Source: Roseovarius sp. TE539 (GTDB lineage Bacteria > Pseudomonadota > Alphaproteobacteria > Rhodobacterales > Rhodobacteraceae). Taken from it: a DNA stretch of 64,000 nt. A program made the position numbers and the translations under genes. The stretch's first letter is position 1, and each line of letters opens with the position of its first letter. Under the pieces are notes generated by a model. That model did no database searches. It had not been told where the DNA came from and saw only the letters and a list, made by a program, of their open reading frames with translations. Below, piece after piece: positions 48,372-57,391 of the stretch. The DNA lies in contig NZ_QNGB01000002.1 of NCBI RefSeq assembly GCF_003298505.1, forward strand, positions 174,912 through 238,911, read 5' to 3'.

Positions 48372-49349
48372 ATGGCAGAGGCAATGGCAGAGTTCGACGA
48401 CATCCCGGAAACCGCGCTGGCCTGGCATCGGGCCGGGAAGGGCGCGGCACTGGCCACGGTGGTCGAGACATGGGGCAGCGCGCCAAGGCGCGTGGGCAGC
48501 CAACTGGCGATTTCTGGACACTCCGAGATCGCCGGCTCGGTCTCCGGCGGCTGCGTTGAAGGGGCGGTGGTCGCCGAGGCCCTCGACGCCATCGAGACGG
48601 GCGAGCCTGTGATGCTGGAATACGGTGTCAGCGACGATGACGCATTTGCCGTCGGGCTGGCCTGCGGTGGCACCATACGGGTGCTGGTCGAGCCGGTGGG
48701 CACGGCCCTGCCGGAAACGCTGTTGCAGGAACTTGTCGCGGCCCGCATCGCCCGCGATCCCGTGGCCTGCCTGACCGGGCTCGGGGTCGAACCGCGGCTG
48801 GAGCGGTCGGGCCACGCCGACAGGTTCCGCATGGACCGGTCGGGATTCGAGGCCGATGGCAAGACCTTCGTGGCAATCCACAACCCGCCGCTTCGCCTGA
48901 TCGTGGTGGGGGCGGTGCATATCGCGCAGGCCCTGCTGCCGATGGCGCGGATCGCCGGATACGATCCCTTGCTGATCGACCCGCGGGATGCCTTCGGATC
49001 GGCGGCGCGTTTTCCCGGGGAAACGATCATCGACGACTGGCCCGATGCGGCGCTGGATCGCGCCGGGCTGGACATGCGCACCGCGGTGGTGCTGCTGACC
49101 CATGATCCCAAGCTGGACGACCCGGCGCTGGACAGGGCGCTGAGATCGGACGCGTTCTACGTTGGCGCGCTCGGGTCCCGTCGAACTCATGCAAAACGGG
49201 TATCGCGGCTGACGGATGCGGGATTCTCGGCAACCGAGATCGGGCGCATCCACGGGCCCGTTGGCCTTGATATCGGGGCCGCGGGCCCTGCGGAAATCGC
49301 CGTGAGCATCCTTGCCCAGATGACCGACGTGCTGAGACGCGGGACATGA
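48372..49349 (+). CDS. XdhC/CoxI-family molybdenum-cofactor maturation factor
   Basis: A 325-aa XdhC-type protein. The N-terminal XdhC_CoxI domain shows ETWGSAPRRVGSQLAI and GSVSGGCVEGAVV; the C-terminal Rossmann domain begins LIVVGAVHIAQAL. XdhC binds molybdenum cofactor and helps sulfurate and insert it into xanthine-dehydrogenase-family enzymes. It overlaps the next gene by ATGA (49346-49349), giving a cofactor-delivery pair upstream of the structural genes. Confidence 0.92.
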   Translation: MAEAMAEFDDIPETALAWHRAGKGAALATVVETWGSAPRRVGSQLAISGHSEIAGSVSGGCVEGAVVAEALDAIETGEPVMLEYGVSDDDAFAVGLACGGTIRVLVEPVGTALPETLLQELVAARIARDPVACLTGLGVEPRLERSGHADRFRMDRSGFEADGKTFVAIHNPPLRLIVVGAVHIAQALLPMARIAGYDPLLIDPRDAFGSAARFPGETIIDDWPDAALDRAGLDMRTAVVLLTHDPKLDDPALDRALRSDAFYVGALGSRRTHAKRVSRLTDAGFSATEIGRIHGPVGLDIGAAGPAEIAVSILAQMTDVLRRGT

Positions 49350-50335
49350 AATTCGGCCCGGTGCCCCTGGACCAGGCGCGTGGCGCGATCCTCGCCCATT
49401 CCGAGGACGTGGACGGCAAACGGCTGCGCAAGGGGCAGTGCCTGACGGACGACCATATCGCGGCGCTCCGCAAGGCCGGACGTGCCGAAGTCACGGTGGC
49501 GCGGCTGGATCCGGACGATCTTCACGAGGATGAAGCTGCGGCGGTTCTGGCCCGGTCACTGAATGACGGCGCGTCGCATGTGCATGCCGGGGCGCCGTTT
49601 ACCGGGCGCGTCAACCTGATTGCCGACCGGCCCGGCGTGGTGCGGATTGACGCGGAGCGGATCAATGCCGCCAATGCCGTCGATCCGATGATCACTGTGG
49701 CCACTGTGCCCGACTACCACCAGATCCACCCCGGCGGCATGATCGCCACGGTCAAGATCATCGCTTACGGTGTGCCCGGCCGGGCCCTGGACCGTGCGAC
49801 GGATCTTGCGCGCGGGGCGGTGCGCCTTGCGATCGCGACCCATGCCACCGCGAGCCTCATTGTCACCGAAAGCCCCGGAGGCCCGGGCGACAAGGGCGTG
49901 GAGGCGATCGAGGCGCGGGTCACGGGCCTCGGCATGACGCTGGCCGAAACCCGCCGATGCGATCATGACAGCGCCGAACTGGCCGGGGAAATCGCCGCGG
50001 CGTCTGGCGATATCGTGCTGATTCTCACCGTGTCGGCAACCTCCGACAGCTGCGATACCGCGCCGGAGGCGTTGCGCCGTGCCGGCGGCAGGCTGATCCG
50101 GTTCGGGATGCCGGTCGATCCCGGCAATCTTCTGTTCATCGGCAAGATTTCGGGGCGGCCGGTGATCGGGCTGCCTGGCAGCGCCCGCAGCCCGGTCCTG
50201 CACGGTGCGGACTGGGTGCTGGCGCGGGTCGCCTGCGGGTTGTCGGCCGGCTCGGACGACATCGCGGCAATGGGCGTTGGCGGGCTCTTGAAGGAGATTC
50301 CGACGCGGCCACAACCGCGGCGCTCCAGGGGCTGA
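49346..50335 (+). CDS. Molybdopterin-binding protein (MoeA/MobA-associated type)
   Basis: A 329-aa protein whose second half resembles the MPT-binding fold: [11 protein letters not shown], then [13 protein letters not shown] and [21 protein letters not shown], the phrase found in molybdopterin-binding proteins of cox/xdh clusters (often fused to a MobA-like nucleotidyltransferase; that domain is absent here). It probably handles the molybdenum cofactor or its dinucleotide form for the hydroxylase. Coupled to the XdhC gene by ATGA. Confidence 0.82.
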   Translation: MKFGPVPLDQARGAILAHSEDVDGKRLRKGQCLTDDHIAALRKAGRAEVTVARLDPDDLHEDEAAAVLARSLNDGASHVHAGAPFTGRVNLIADRPGVVRIDAERINAANAVDPMITVATVPDYHQIHPGGMIATVKIIAYGVPGRALDRATDLARGAVRLAIATHATASLIVTESPGGPGDKGVEAIEARVTGLGMTLAETRRCDHDSAELAGEIAAASGDIVLILTVSATSDSCDTAPEALRRAGGRLIRFGMPVDPGNLLFIGKISGRPVIGLPGSARSPVLHGADWVLARVACGLSAGSDDIAAMGVGGLLKEIPTRPQPRRSRG

Positions 50336-50438
50336 GGCGGGACACCGTAGAGGGAAGGCAAGAAACCGGGTTCTCAACCGGCCGGGGGCGTGCTTAACTC
50401 GCAGCAGAATGCATAGCCGAACCAGAGGGGAGAAGCCG

Positions 50439-50924
50439 ATGCCGAAGGTCAGCATGACCGTGAATGGCAAGCCCGCGTCGGGCGAGATCGAAGGCCGGAC
50501 GCTGCTTGTTGAATTCCTCAGAGAGACACTTGGCCTGACGGGCACGCATGTGGGCTGCGACACCAGCCAGTGCGGAACCTGCGTGGTTCATGTCAACGGG
50601 CGTGACGTCAAGGCCTGCACGATGTTTGCCGCCGAGGCCGAGGGCGCCGACGTCAAGACGATCGAGGGCATGGCCGCGAGCGATGGCGCCCTGCATCCCG
50701 TTCAGAAGGCCTTCCAGGATCACCACGGCCTGCAATGCGGGTTCTGCACGCCGGGCATGGTCATGACGGCGGCGGCTCTGCTCGAAAGCAACCCGTCACC
50801 AAGCGAGTCCGAGGTGCGCGAGTATCTCGAGGGCAATATCTGCCGCTGCACCGGATATCACAACATCGTGAAAGCCATCATGGCGGCGAGCGGCCAGGAC
50901 GTGAGCCGCGTCGCGGCGGAATAG
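50439..50924 (+). CDS. coxS: Molybdenum hydroxylase iron-sulfur subunit (CoxS-like)
   Basis: Small [2Fe-2S] subunit of 161 aa. Plant-type cluster ligands C40, C45, C48 and C60 and the second cluster ligands C100, C103, C135 and C137 (CGFCTPG, CRCTGY) are all present. It passes electrons from the molybdenum site to FAD. The start at 50439 follows AGGGGAGA. Repeat copy C separates it from coxL. Confidence 0.96.
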   Translation: MPKVSMTVNGKPASGEIEGRTLLVEFLRETLGLTGTHVGCDTSQCGTCVVHVNGRDVKACTMFAAEAEGADVKTIEGMAASDGALHPVQKAFQDHHGLQCGFCTPGMVMTAAALLESNPSPSESEVREYLEGNICRCTGYHNIVKAIMAASGQDVSRVAAE

Positions 50925-50934
50925 GCGATTAAAA

Positions 50935-50990
50935 GGGGCGCTGCCCCCGCGCCTGCGGCGCTCCCCCGGAGTATTTCGGGAAAGATGAAG
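50935..50990 (+). repeat. Interspersed hairpin repeat, copy C
   Basis: Plus-strand orientation. Inverted repeat GGGGC-GCT-GCCCC (50935-50947), a GC-rich middle with GCGCCTGCGGCGC, then the tail GTATTTCGGGAAAGATGAAG ending at 50990. It lies in the 121-bp gap between coxS and coxL. Confidence 0.78.
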
Positions 50991-51045
50991 CGCCGCGGGT
51001 CATGGACCGGGCAAGGCCCCGGAGGATTTCAGGGAGGAACGAGAC

Positions 51046-53415
51046 ATGCCAAAAGACGGAGGCATCGGTGCCAGCAGCAAGCGGCGCGAGGACGTGCGGT
51101 TTCTGACCGGCACGGGAAATTATACCGACGACATCAACATGCACGGCCAGGCCCATGCGGTCTTTGCGCGCTCCAATGTCGCGCATGGACGGATCAAATC
51201 CATCGACACCTCGGCGGCCGAGGCGATGGAGGGCGTTCTGGCCGTTTTCACCGGTGAGGATTTCGCCGAGGTCGGCGGCAATCCCGCCGGCTGGTACATC
51301 GAGAGCCGGGACGGCACCGCGATGAAGGAGCCCAAGCGCCCGGTCCTGGCACACGGGAAGGTCCGCCACGTGGGCGATGCCTATGCCGCCGTCATCGCCG
51401 GGACGCGCGAACAGGCCGAGGCCGCCGCCGAGGCGATCGAGGCCGATATCGAGGATCTGCCGGCGGTTGTGAACATGGATCGTGCGCTCGACGGGGCGGA
51501 CGGGTTCGTGCATGACGAGATCGGCACCAACGAGGTTTTCGACTGGGGCTGGATCGAGGACAACCGCGCAGCGGTGGACGAGGCGATCAGGACCGCGCCC
51601 CATGTCACCACAATGGAGCTGGTCAACAACCGCTGCATTCCCAACGCGCTGGAACCGCGGGCCTCGCTGGCGACCTACAACCCCGGCTCGGACGAATACA
51701 CGCTGCACACCACGTCGCAGAACCCGCACCTGACGCGGCTCCTGATCTCGGCCTTCGTCCTCGGCATCCCGGAAAACAAGCTGACCGTGGTGGCGCCGGA
51801 CGTGGGGGGCGGTTTCGGTTCCAAGATCTACCATTACGGCGAGGAGGCGCTGGTCCTGGCCGCGGCGAAGAAGCTGAAGCGGCCAGTGAAGTGGACCGCC
51901 ACGCGCTCGGAATCCTTCATGACCGACGCGCATGGCCGCGATCACGAGACCAGGATCGAACTGGCCTGCGAGAAGGACGGTACCTTCATTGCCGTGCGCA
52001 CCGAGACGAAGGCCAATGTCGGTGCCTACCTGTCGAATTTCGCGACGGTCACGCCCACCTTCCTGCACGGCACGCTGATGGCGGGAAACTACACGGTGCC
52101 CAATGTCTACGTGAACGTGAAGGCGGTGATGACCAACACCGCGCCGGTGGACGCCTATCGCGGCGCCGGGCGCCCCGAGGCGACCTATTCGCTCGAGCGG
52201 GTGATCGACAAGGCGGCGCGCGAGTTGGGGATCGATCCGATCGCGATCCGGCGCAAGAATTTCGTCAAGCCGGACCAGTTTCCCTATACCACGCCGGTGG
52301 CGCTTCAATACGACACCGGCGATTATGACGCGCTGATGGACAAGCTGGAGGAAATCGCGGAGGTATCGGGGTTCGAGGCGCGGCGCGCCGAGAGCGAGCG
52401 CAATGGCAAGCTTCGCGGATTGGGCATCAATTCCTATATCGAGGCCTGCGGCATCGCGCCCAGCAACCTCGTGGGGCAGCTCGGCGCCCGGGTGGGGCTT
52501 TACGATGCCGCCACGGTGCGGGTGAACGCCACCGGCAATCTCAGCGTCATGGTTGGGGCGCACAGCCACGGGCAGGGCCACGAGACCGCTTTCGCGCAGG
52601 TCGTTGCCGAGATGCTTGGGATCGACGCCGGGATGATCGACATCGTGCATGGCGACAGTTCCAAGATCCCCTTCGGCATGGGCACCTACGGCTCACGATC
52701 GCTTGCGGTTTGCGGCTCGGCGATGGTGCGGGCGACCGAGAAGGTGATCAACAAGGCCAGGAAGATCGCGGCGCACATGATGGAGGCCAGCGAGGCCGAT
52801 ATCGAGTTCAGGGACGGCGCGTTTTCAGTCGCGGGCACCGACAAGTCAGTCGCCTGGGGGGAGGTGGCGCTCAAGGCCTACATCCCGCATGATTTTCCGC
52901 TGGAGGATATCGAGCCGGGCCTGGAGGAAACCGCATTTTATGACCCGGCCAACTTCACCTACCCGGCGGGCGCCTATGCCTGCGAGGTGGAGGTCGATCC
53001 CGAGACCGGAAAGGTGACGGTCGAGCGTTTCGCCGCCGCCGACGATTTCGGCAACGTGATCAACCCGATGATCGTTTCCGGTCAGGTGCATGGCGGGCTG
53101 GCCCAGGGGATCGGGCAGGCGCTTCTGGAGGGGGCGGTCTATGACGAGGACGGTCAGCTCCTGTCGGCCAGTTACATGGACTACACCATGCCACGGGCTG
53201 ATGACCTGCCGTTCTATGACATCGACCATTCGTGCCAGACGCCCTGTACGCACAACCCCCTCGGCGTGAAGGGCTGCGGAGAGGCCGGTGCGATCGGCAG
53301 CCCCCCGGCGGTGGTGAATGCCGTCGTCGACGCGCTGCAGCGGGCAGGACGCGACGTGCCCCACATCGACATGCCGCTGACGCCCGCGCGCGTCTGGGCC
53401 GCGATGCAGGATTGA
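51046..53415 (+). CDS. coxL: Molybdenum hydroxylase large subunit, form II CoxL-like
   Basis: Molybdopterin-containing catalytic subunit of 789 aa in the xanthine oxidase / CO dehydrogenase family. The active-site loop reads AYRGAGR at 370-376, the form II signature; true (form I) CO dehydrogenases have AYxCSFR, with the Cu-binding Cys. GGFGSK, GQGHETAFAQ and the catalytic Glu in GCGEAGAIG are present. It needs the CoxS and CoxM subunits encoded on either side. Form II enzymes have not been shown to sustain CO oxidation in roseobacters lacking form I, so the substrate is open. Confidence 0.94.
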   Translation: MPKDGGIGASSKRREDVRFLTGTGNYTDDINMHGQAHAVFARSNVAHGRIKSIDTSAAEAMEGVLAVFTGEDFAEVGGNPAGWYIESRDGTAMKEPKRPVLAHGKVRHVGDAYAAVIAGTREQAEAAAEAIEADIEDLPAVVNMDRALDGADGFVHDEIGTNEVFDWGWIEDNRAAVDEAIRTAPHVTTMELVNNRCIPNALEPRASLATYNPGSDEYTLHTTSQNPHLTRLLISAFVLGIPENKLTVVAPDVGGGFGSKIYHYGEEALVLAAAKKLKRPVKWTATRSESFMTDAHGRDHETRIELACEKDGTFIAVRTETKANVGAYLSNFATVTPTFLHGTLMAGNYTVPNVYVNVKAVMTNTAPVDAYRGAGRPEATYSLERVIDKAARELGIDPIAIRRKNFVKPDQFPYTTPVALQYDTGDYDALMDKLEEIAEVSGFEARRAESERNGKLRGLGINSYIEACGIAPSNLVGQLGARVGLYDAATVRVNATGNLSVMVGAHSHGQGHETAFAQVVAEMLGIDAGMIDIVHGDSSKIPFGMGTYGSRSLAVCGSAMVRATEKVINKARKIAAHMMEASEADIEFRDGAFSVAGTDKSVAWGEVALKAYIPHDFPLEDIEPGLEETAFYDPANFTYPAGAYACEVEVDPETGKVTVERFAAADDFGNVINPMIVSGQVHGGLAQGIGQALLEGAVYDEDGQLLSASYMDYTMPRADDLPFYDIDHSCQTPCTHNPLGVKGCGEAGAIGSPPAVVNAVVDALQRAGRDVPHIDMPLTPARVWAAMQD

Positions 53416-53425
53416 GGAGGTCAAG

Positions 53426-54214
53426 ATGTACGCATTCGATATCGAACGTCCCGCAACAATCGCCGATGCGATCAAGGCCCTTTCGGCCGAGGAGGCCCTG
53501 GCGCTGGCCGGCGGCCAGACACTCATACCGACGCTGAAGCAACGGCTTGCAGCGCCCTCACGGCTTGTGAGCTTGTCAGCCATCAGCGAGATGCAAGGCG
53601 TCTGCCGGGCCGATGACGGATCGCTTTGCATCGGCGCGGGGACGACCCATGCCGAGGTGGCCGGCGGGGCAGGGGCCTACCCGGCCCTCGCGGCCCTGGC
53701 GGCCAATATCGGCGACCCCGCCGTCCGCAACCGGGGCACCATCGGCGGGAGCCTTGCAAACAACGATCCTTCGGCCTGTTACCCGGCGGCAGTCCTCGGT
53801 TCGGGGGCTCTCATCATCACCAGCACGCGCGAGATCGCGGCCGAAGATTTCTTCGACGGTATGTTCGCGACGGCGTTGGAGGAAGGGGAACTCATCACCG
53901 AAATCCGTTTTCCCGTGCCCGAAATGGCAGCCTACATGAAATTCGAACAACCGGCCTCGCGCTTCGCGCTGGTCGGGGCCTTCGTGGCGAAATACGCCGA
54001 TGGTGTGCGCGTCGCGATCACCGGCGCTTCGGAAGAGGGGGTTTTCCGCTGGTCCGGGGCCGAGGACGCCCTGGGCGCGGATTTCTCCGCGGCGGCCCTC
54101 GACGGGCTGTCGCTGGAGGGGGCGGGGATGATCACCGATCTGCATGGCAGCGGCGATTACCGCGCCCATCTGGCGGCGGTGATGACGAAACGGGCGGTCG
54201 CGGCCGCCGGGTAG
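53426..54214 (+). CDS. coxM: Molybdenum hydroxylase FAD subunit (CoxM-like)
   Basis: Medium subunit of 262 aa in the FAD_binding_5 / CO_deh_flav_C family. FAD motifs are AGGQTLIPTLKQRL at about 32-45 and TIGGSLANNDPSA. It takes electrons from CoxS and reduces the external acceptor. AGGAGG precedes the start, 10 bp after coxL. It is the last structural gene of the operon; repeat copy D follows. Confidence 0.95.
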   Translation: MYAFDIERPATIADAIKALSAEEALALAGGQTLIPTLKQRLAAPSRLVSLSAISEMQGVCRADDGSLCIGAGTTHAEVAGGAGAYPALAALAANIGDPAVRNRGTIGGSLANNDPSACYPAAVLGSGALIITSTREIAAEDFFDGMFATALEEGELITEIRFPVPEMAAYMKFEQPASRFALVGAFVAKYADGVRVAITGASEEGVFRWSGAEDALGADFSAAALDGLSLEGAGMITDLHGSGDYRAHLAAVMTKRAVAAAG

Positions 54215-54257
54215 AGCCGGGTGGAGCGCCCTGCGGGCGCGCAGTCTTGTCTCGTCA

Positions 54258-54316
54258 CCCGCCTCCGGCGGGTTTCTCGGGATGCCTCCGGCGGGAGTAT
54301 TTCGGGAAAGATGAAG
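54258..54316 (+). repeat. Interspersed hairpin repeat, copy D
   Basis: Plus-strand orientation. Inverted repeat CCCGCC-TCC-GGCGGG (54258-54272), a second CCTCCGGCGGG, then the tail GTATTTCGGGAAAGATGAAG ending at 54316, identical to copy C in its last 20 bases. It lies after coxM, before the convergent VOC gene. The full gap (54215-54373) has no gene. Confidence 0.78.
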
Positions 54317-54373
54317 AGGGGGCTGCTCATCTTTCCGGAAGCGGTCCGAGGGGTTTGGGCTGAGCCCCGGCGC

Positions 54374-54799
54374 TCAGCCCCAGAGCCGGGGTTCGGCGAT
54401 TTCCAGGGAATTGCCGGCCGGATCGCGGAAATAGATCGACCGCGCGCCGTTGGGCCAATCGAAATCGGCCTCGACCGGGTATCCGGCGGCTTCGAGCCGG
54501 GTGCGCCAGAGGTTGATTTCGTCGCGTGTGGCGGCAAAGCAGAGATGTCCGGGGCCATGCGCCCCGTGGGGCGGCACCGGCAGCGCCGGGTTCGAACCGC
54601 CGGCGGTGGTGGCCACGGGATCGAAGATCAGCAGCACCGTCGGCCCGACCCTGAAGAAGACATGCCGTCCCGCGACGCGGATGATCTCCTCGAGGCCCAT
54701 CACGCCGCCATAGAACCGCGCCGCGGCCTTGAGATCGTCGGCATAGAGCGCCGCCTCGAGAACCGCGCCGGGCGGCGGGGCGTGGGGCAGGGCGGACAT
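54374..54799 (-). CDS. VOC-family (glyoxalase/bleomycin-resistance fold) protein
   Basis: A 141-aa vicinal oxygen chelate protein built of two beta-alpha-beta-beta-beta modules (VLEAALYADDLKAAARFYGGVMG, cited in part; GHLCFAATRDEINLW; SIYFRDPAGNSLEIAE). The family ranges from glyoxalase I to dioxygenases and resistance proteins; the usual metal ligands are not all evident, so activity is not assigned. It is the last gene of the minus-strand unit with the methyltransferase, 13 bp downstream. Confidence 0.83.
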   Translation of the reverse strand: MSALPHAPPPGAVLEAALYADDLKAAARFYGGVMGLEEIIRVAGRHVFFRVGPTVLLIFDPVATTAGGSNPALPVPPHGAHGPGHLCFAATRDEINLWRTRLEAAGYPVEADFDWPNGARSIYFRDPAGNSLEIAEPRLWG

Positions 54800-54812
54800 G
54801 GCGCCCCTCGCG

Positions 54813-55886
54813 TCAGGCCCGCCGGCGGGCCCGGCTACGGCTTCCCGCGCGGCCGCCCCGGCCGCCCGCGGTTTCCTCGCCGGGTTTGGGCGGTGCCTTG
54901 TTGAACCTGATCCAGGCGCTGCCGTGGGGGTCGTTGTTGGTCAGGAAATTGGCTGCACGTATCGCCTCCATCTCCTTGCCCGGGCGCGGCTTGGTGGAGC
55001 CAAGCCCGAAGAGCTGGCAGAAGGTTTCATCATCCATGCTTTCGGGCAGGACAATGCCCTGTGCGGCGACTTCGGCCTTCTTTGCGGCGATATCGGCCTG
55101 TTTCACCGGGAGGGCAACGGGGTTCATGATCGCGCTCGTCATCCCGGCGCCCATGGCCATGGGCAGGAACGCGTTGTTGATGCCATGGCGGTTGGGCAAT
55201 CCGAACGAGATGTTGGACGCACCGCAAGTGGTGTTGACGCCCAGTTCCTCGCGCAGGCGCCGCACCAGTGTGAACACCTGCTGGCCGGCCGTGCCCATGG
55301 CCCCGATCGGCATCACAAGCGGATCGACCACGATGTCATGGGCGGGAATGCCGAAGTCGGCAGCGCGTTGAACGATCTTCCTCGCGACCTCGAAACGCAC
55401 TTCGGGGTCCTCGGAGATCCCGGTATCGTCATTGGAGATCGCCACCACCGGCACATCGTATTTCTTCACCAGCGGCAGCACTTCCTCGAGGCGCTCTTCC
55501 TCGCCGGTGACCGAGTTCAGAAGCGGCCGGCCATGGGCGGTTTCAAGACCCGCCTTGAGCGCCGCCGGAACCGAACTGTCGATGCAGAGCGGCAGATCCA
55601 CTAGCCCTTGCACGAGCTCGACCACCTTCGTCATCAGCGGCGGCTCTGTCTCGTTCGGGTTCGGATTGGAATTGTAGACAACGCCCGCGTTGATATCCAG
55701 CACCGTGGCGCCCGCATCGGCCTGTGCGACCGCGTCGGCCTCGACGGTGGAGAAATCCCCGGCCTCCAGTTCGGCGGCCAGCTTCTTGCGCCCCGTGGGG
55801 TTGATCCGTTCACCAATGACGCAGAAGGGTTCGTCGAACCCGATGATGGCGGTCTTGGTCTTGCTTTCGACGACAGTGCGGGTCAT
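54813..55886 (-). CDS. Methyltetrahydrofolate:corrinoid methyltransferase (pterin-binding)
   Basis: A 357-aa pterin-binding TIM barrel, the same domain as the methyl-H4folate module of cobalamin-dependent methionine synthase MetH: CVIGERINPTGRKK at the start, DINAGVVYN, LCIDSS, NSVTGEEER, GASNISFGLPNR and AFLPMAMGAGM. The last 20 residues are Arg/Gly-rich. Split methionine synthases are known in Rhodobacterales (Phaeobacter), with this domain as a separate protein. It lies just downstream of a MetF-like gene, which would make its substrate. The B12-binding and homocysteine-binding parts are not in the window. Confidence 0.88.
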   Translation of the reverse strand: MTRTVVESKTKTAIIGFDEPFCVIGERINPTGRKKLAAELEAGDFSTVEADAVAQADAGATVLDINAGVVYNSNPNPNETEPPLMTKVVELVQGLVDLPLCIDSSVPAALKAGLETAHGRPLLNSVTGEEERLEEVLPLVKKYDVPVVAISNDDTGISEDPEVRFEVARKIVQRAADFGIPAHDIVVDPLVMPIGAMGTAGQQVFTLVRRLREELGVNTTCGASNISFGLPNRHGINNAFLPMAMGAGMTSAIMNPVALPVKQADIAAKKAEVAAQGIVLPESMDDETFCQLFGLGSTKPRPGKEMEAIRAANFLTNNDPHGSAWIRFNKAPPKPGEETAGGRGGRAGSRSRARRRA

Positions 55887-55896
55887 TTGAAGTCCT

Positions 55897-56832
55897 TCAG
55901 GATGCGTTTGCCGGCCGCGCGGAGCGGCCGCCGTGTTCGATCGCCCAGTTGGCGTTGGTCTTGATACCGCCCAGCGGAAAGAAATGCACTCCGGTGATGT
56001 TGAAGTCCGGGTTCGCAGCCTTGTGGGCGGCGAGTTCTGTCAGCACTTCGGTCGGTTCGTAGGGCAGCAGGAGCTTGGACACGTCCATAGCCCGTTTCTG
56101 CAGAACTTTCAAAGACGGACCAACCCCACAGGCAATGGCGAACTTGATCAGCGTCTGCAGTTTCGCAGGTCCGGCGATACCGATATGGATGGGCATGGTT
56201 ATGCCGGCCGCGTGCAGGCTGTCGGCCCATTTGATCAGCGGCCCGGCGTCAAAGGCGAACTGGGTGGCGATTGCCATCTCTGCATCGGTGGTTTCCGAGA
56301 ATTTCTGCTTCCAGTGCAGCGCCTCGTCCACGTTGGCGGTGCCGCCCTTGGGATCGATATCGCGGTTGCCCTCGGGATGGCCGGCGACGTGAAGACGCTT
56401 GAAACCGGCCTTGTCGAATTCGCCCGATTCCATCAACTGCATCGAGCTGTGAAAATCACCGTGGGGTTTTTCCACGCCACCGGCCAGCAAAAGCGCCTGA
56501 TCGACACCCGCCTCCCCCTGATAGCGCGCGATCCAGTCCCGGAGGGTCGCCTGGTCCTTGATGATTCGTGCCGGGAAATGCGGCATGACCCTGTAGCCTT
56601 CGCCCGCCACGCGGCGGGCGGTCGCGACCATCTCGTCGATCGGAGTGCCCTCGATATGGGCGATGTACACCCGCGTGCCCTCGGGCAGGAGATCGCGGAA
56701 ATCCTCGACCTTCTCGGCGGTGCGCGGCATCACCTCGATCGAGTACCCTTCGAGGAACGCCTCGAGATCGCGGTTGGCCGGTGCAGGGGCCTCGGCGCCC
56801 GCATCACGTTTCCTGAAATTCAACAGCCCCAT
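55897..56832 (-). CDS. Methylenetetrahydrofolate reductase-like protein
   Basis: A 311-aa MetF-type TIM barrel: VYIAHIEGTPIDEMV, RVMPHFPAR, LLLAGGVEKPHGDFHSS (cited in part), HVAGHPEGN, ATQFAFDAGPLI and HIGIAGPAKLQTL. The FADxD/E and QPFF patterns of classical MetF are replaced by ATQFAFDAG, so it belongs to a divergent branch. The start at 56832 has GGGAGG five bases upstream; an ATG at 56862 overlaps the preceding stop by ATGA. It would supply methyl-H4folate to the neighbouring methyltransferase. Confidence 0.82.
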   Translation of the reverse strand: MGLLNFRKRDAGAEAPAPANRDLEAFLEGYSIEVMPRTAEKVEDFRDLLPEGTRVYIAHIEGTPIDEMVATARRVAGEGYRVMPHFPARIIKDQATLRDWIARYQGEAGVDQALLLAGGVEKPHGDFHSSMQLMESGEFDKAGFKRLHVAGHPEGNRDIDPKGGTANVDEALHWKQKFSETTDAEMAIATQFAFDAGPLIKWADSLHAAGITMPIHIGIAGPAKLQTLIKFAIACGVGPSLKVLQKRAMDVSKLLLPYEPTEVLTELAAHKAANPDFNITGVHFFPLGGIKTNANWAIEHGGRSARPANAS

Positions 56833-56858
56833 TGCGGCCTCCCATATTCCTTTCGGGC

Positions 56859-57155
56859 TCATGCCCAGCCATCGTTTGCTATCAGGGACTTGATACGCTC
56901 CTGACCGTATTCCGCATCGATCCTTGCCGCCTCCGCGGCGGCAACCTCGGCGGGATCGCCCTCGACCGGGTAAGGGGCGGCCTTGCGCCATTCGGCCAGG
57001 TAGGCATCCGTGTCTTCCGCACCAATCTTCATCGCCGCCCGGTCGATAGCCTGCTCGAAGCGTTCCGGCAGGGGCTGTTTCGCCCCGCGGCGGCCCTTGC
57101 CCACGATCACCTGCGCGGGGATGTCCCGCCAATAGACTATGGTCACGTCAACCAT
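56859..57155 (-). CDS. Virulence_fact-family small protein
   Basis: A 98-aa protein recognised as the Pfam Virulence_fact type (VDVTIVYWRDIPAQVIVGKGR; AIDRAAMKIGAEDTDAYLAEW, each cited in part). Despite the name its function is unknown; in Rhodobacterales it recurs beside MetF-like and corrinoid methyltransferase genes, which links it to one-carbon or methionine metabolism. It is the first gene of this minus-strand operon and divergent from ppx. Confidence 0.8.
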   Translation of the reverse strand: MVDVTIVYWRDIPAQVIVGKGRRGAKQPLPERFEQAIDRAAMKIGAEDTDAYLAEWRKAAPYPVEGDPAEVAAAEAARIDAEYGQERIKSLIANDGWA

Positions 57156-57331
57156 GGATGATTCCCCTTTTCTCGTGGCCCTTCTCTAAAGCAGGGTGGA
57201 CGGTCGGCGGGGTCGGATTTCGACAGAACGCGCGCAACCTGCGACGAAAACATCCTGCCACGGGCGACGGGTCAGTTTCCACCGTGGAGGGGCCGCATTC
57301 TTCTCAAGAAGATGTTGAGGCAGTGCGGCGC

Positions 57332-57360
57332 TTGCGTGGCCGCCGTCAAGACACTACCTT
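57332..57360 (+). promoter_or_regulatory. Weak promoter candidate for the ppx/gppA gene
   Basis: TTGCGT (57332-57337) and TACCTT (57355-57360) with a 17-bp spacer, 31 bp before the start at 57392. Only moderate matches. Confidence 0.3.
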
Positions 57361-57391
57361 TGATCCAACTCGAAATGGAGGGCGTGAAGTG

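Noticed and set aside
51046..53415. Aerobic carbon monoxide dehydrogenase as a firm call
   Set aside because: The active-site loop is AYRGAGR, without the Cu-binding Cys of form I; only a form II-type molybdenum hydroxylase can be supported.
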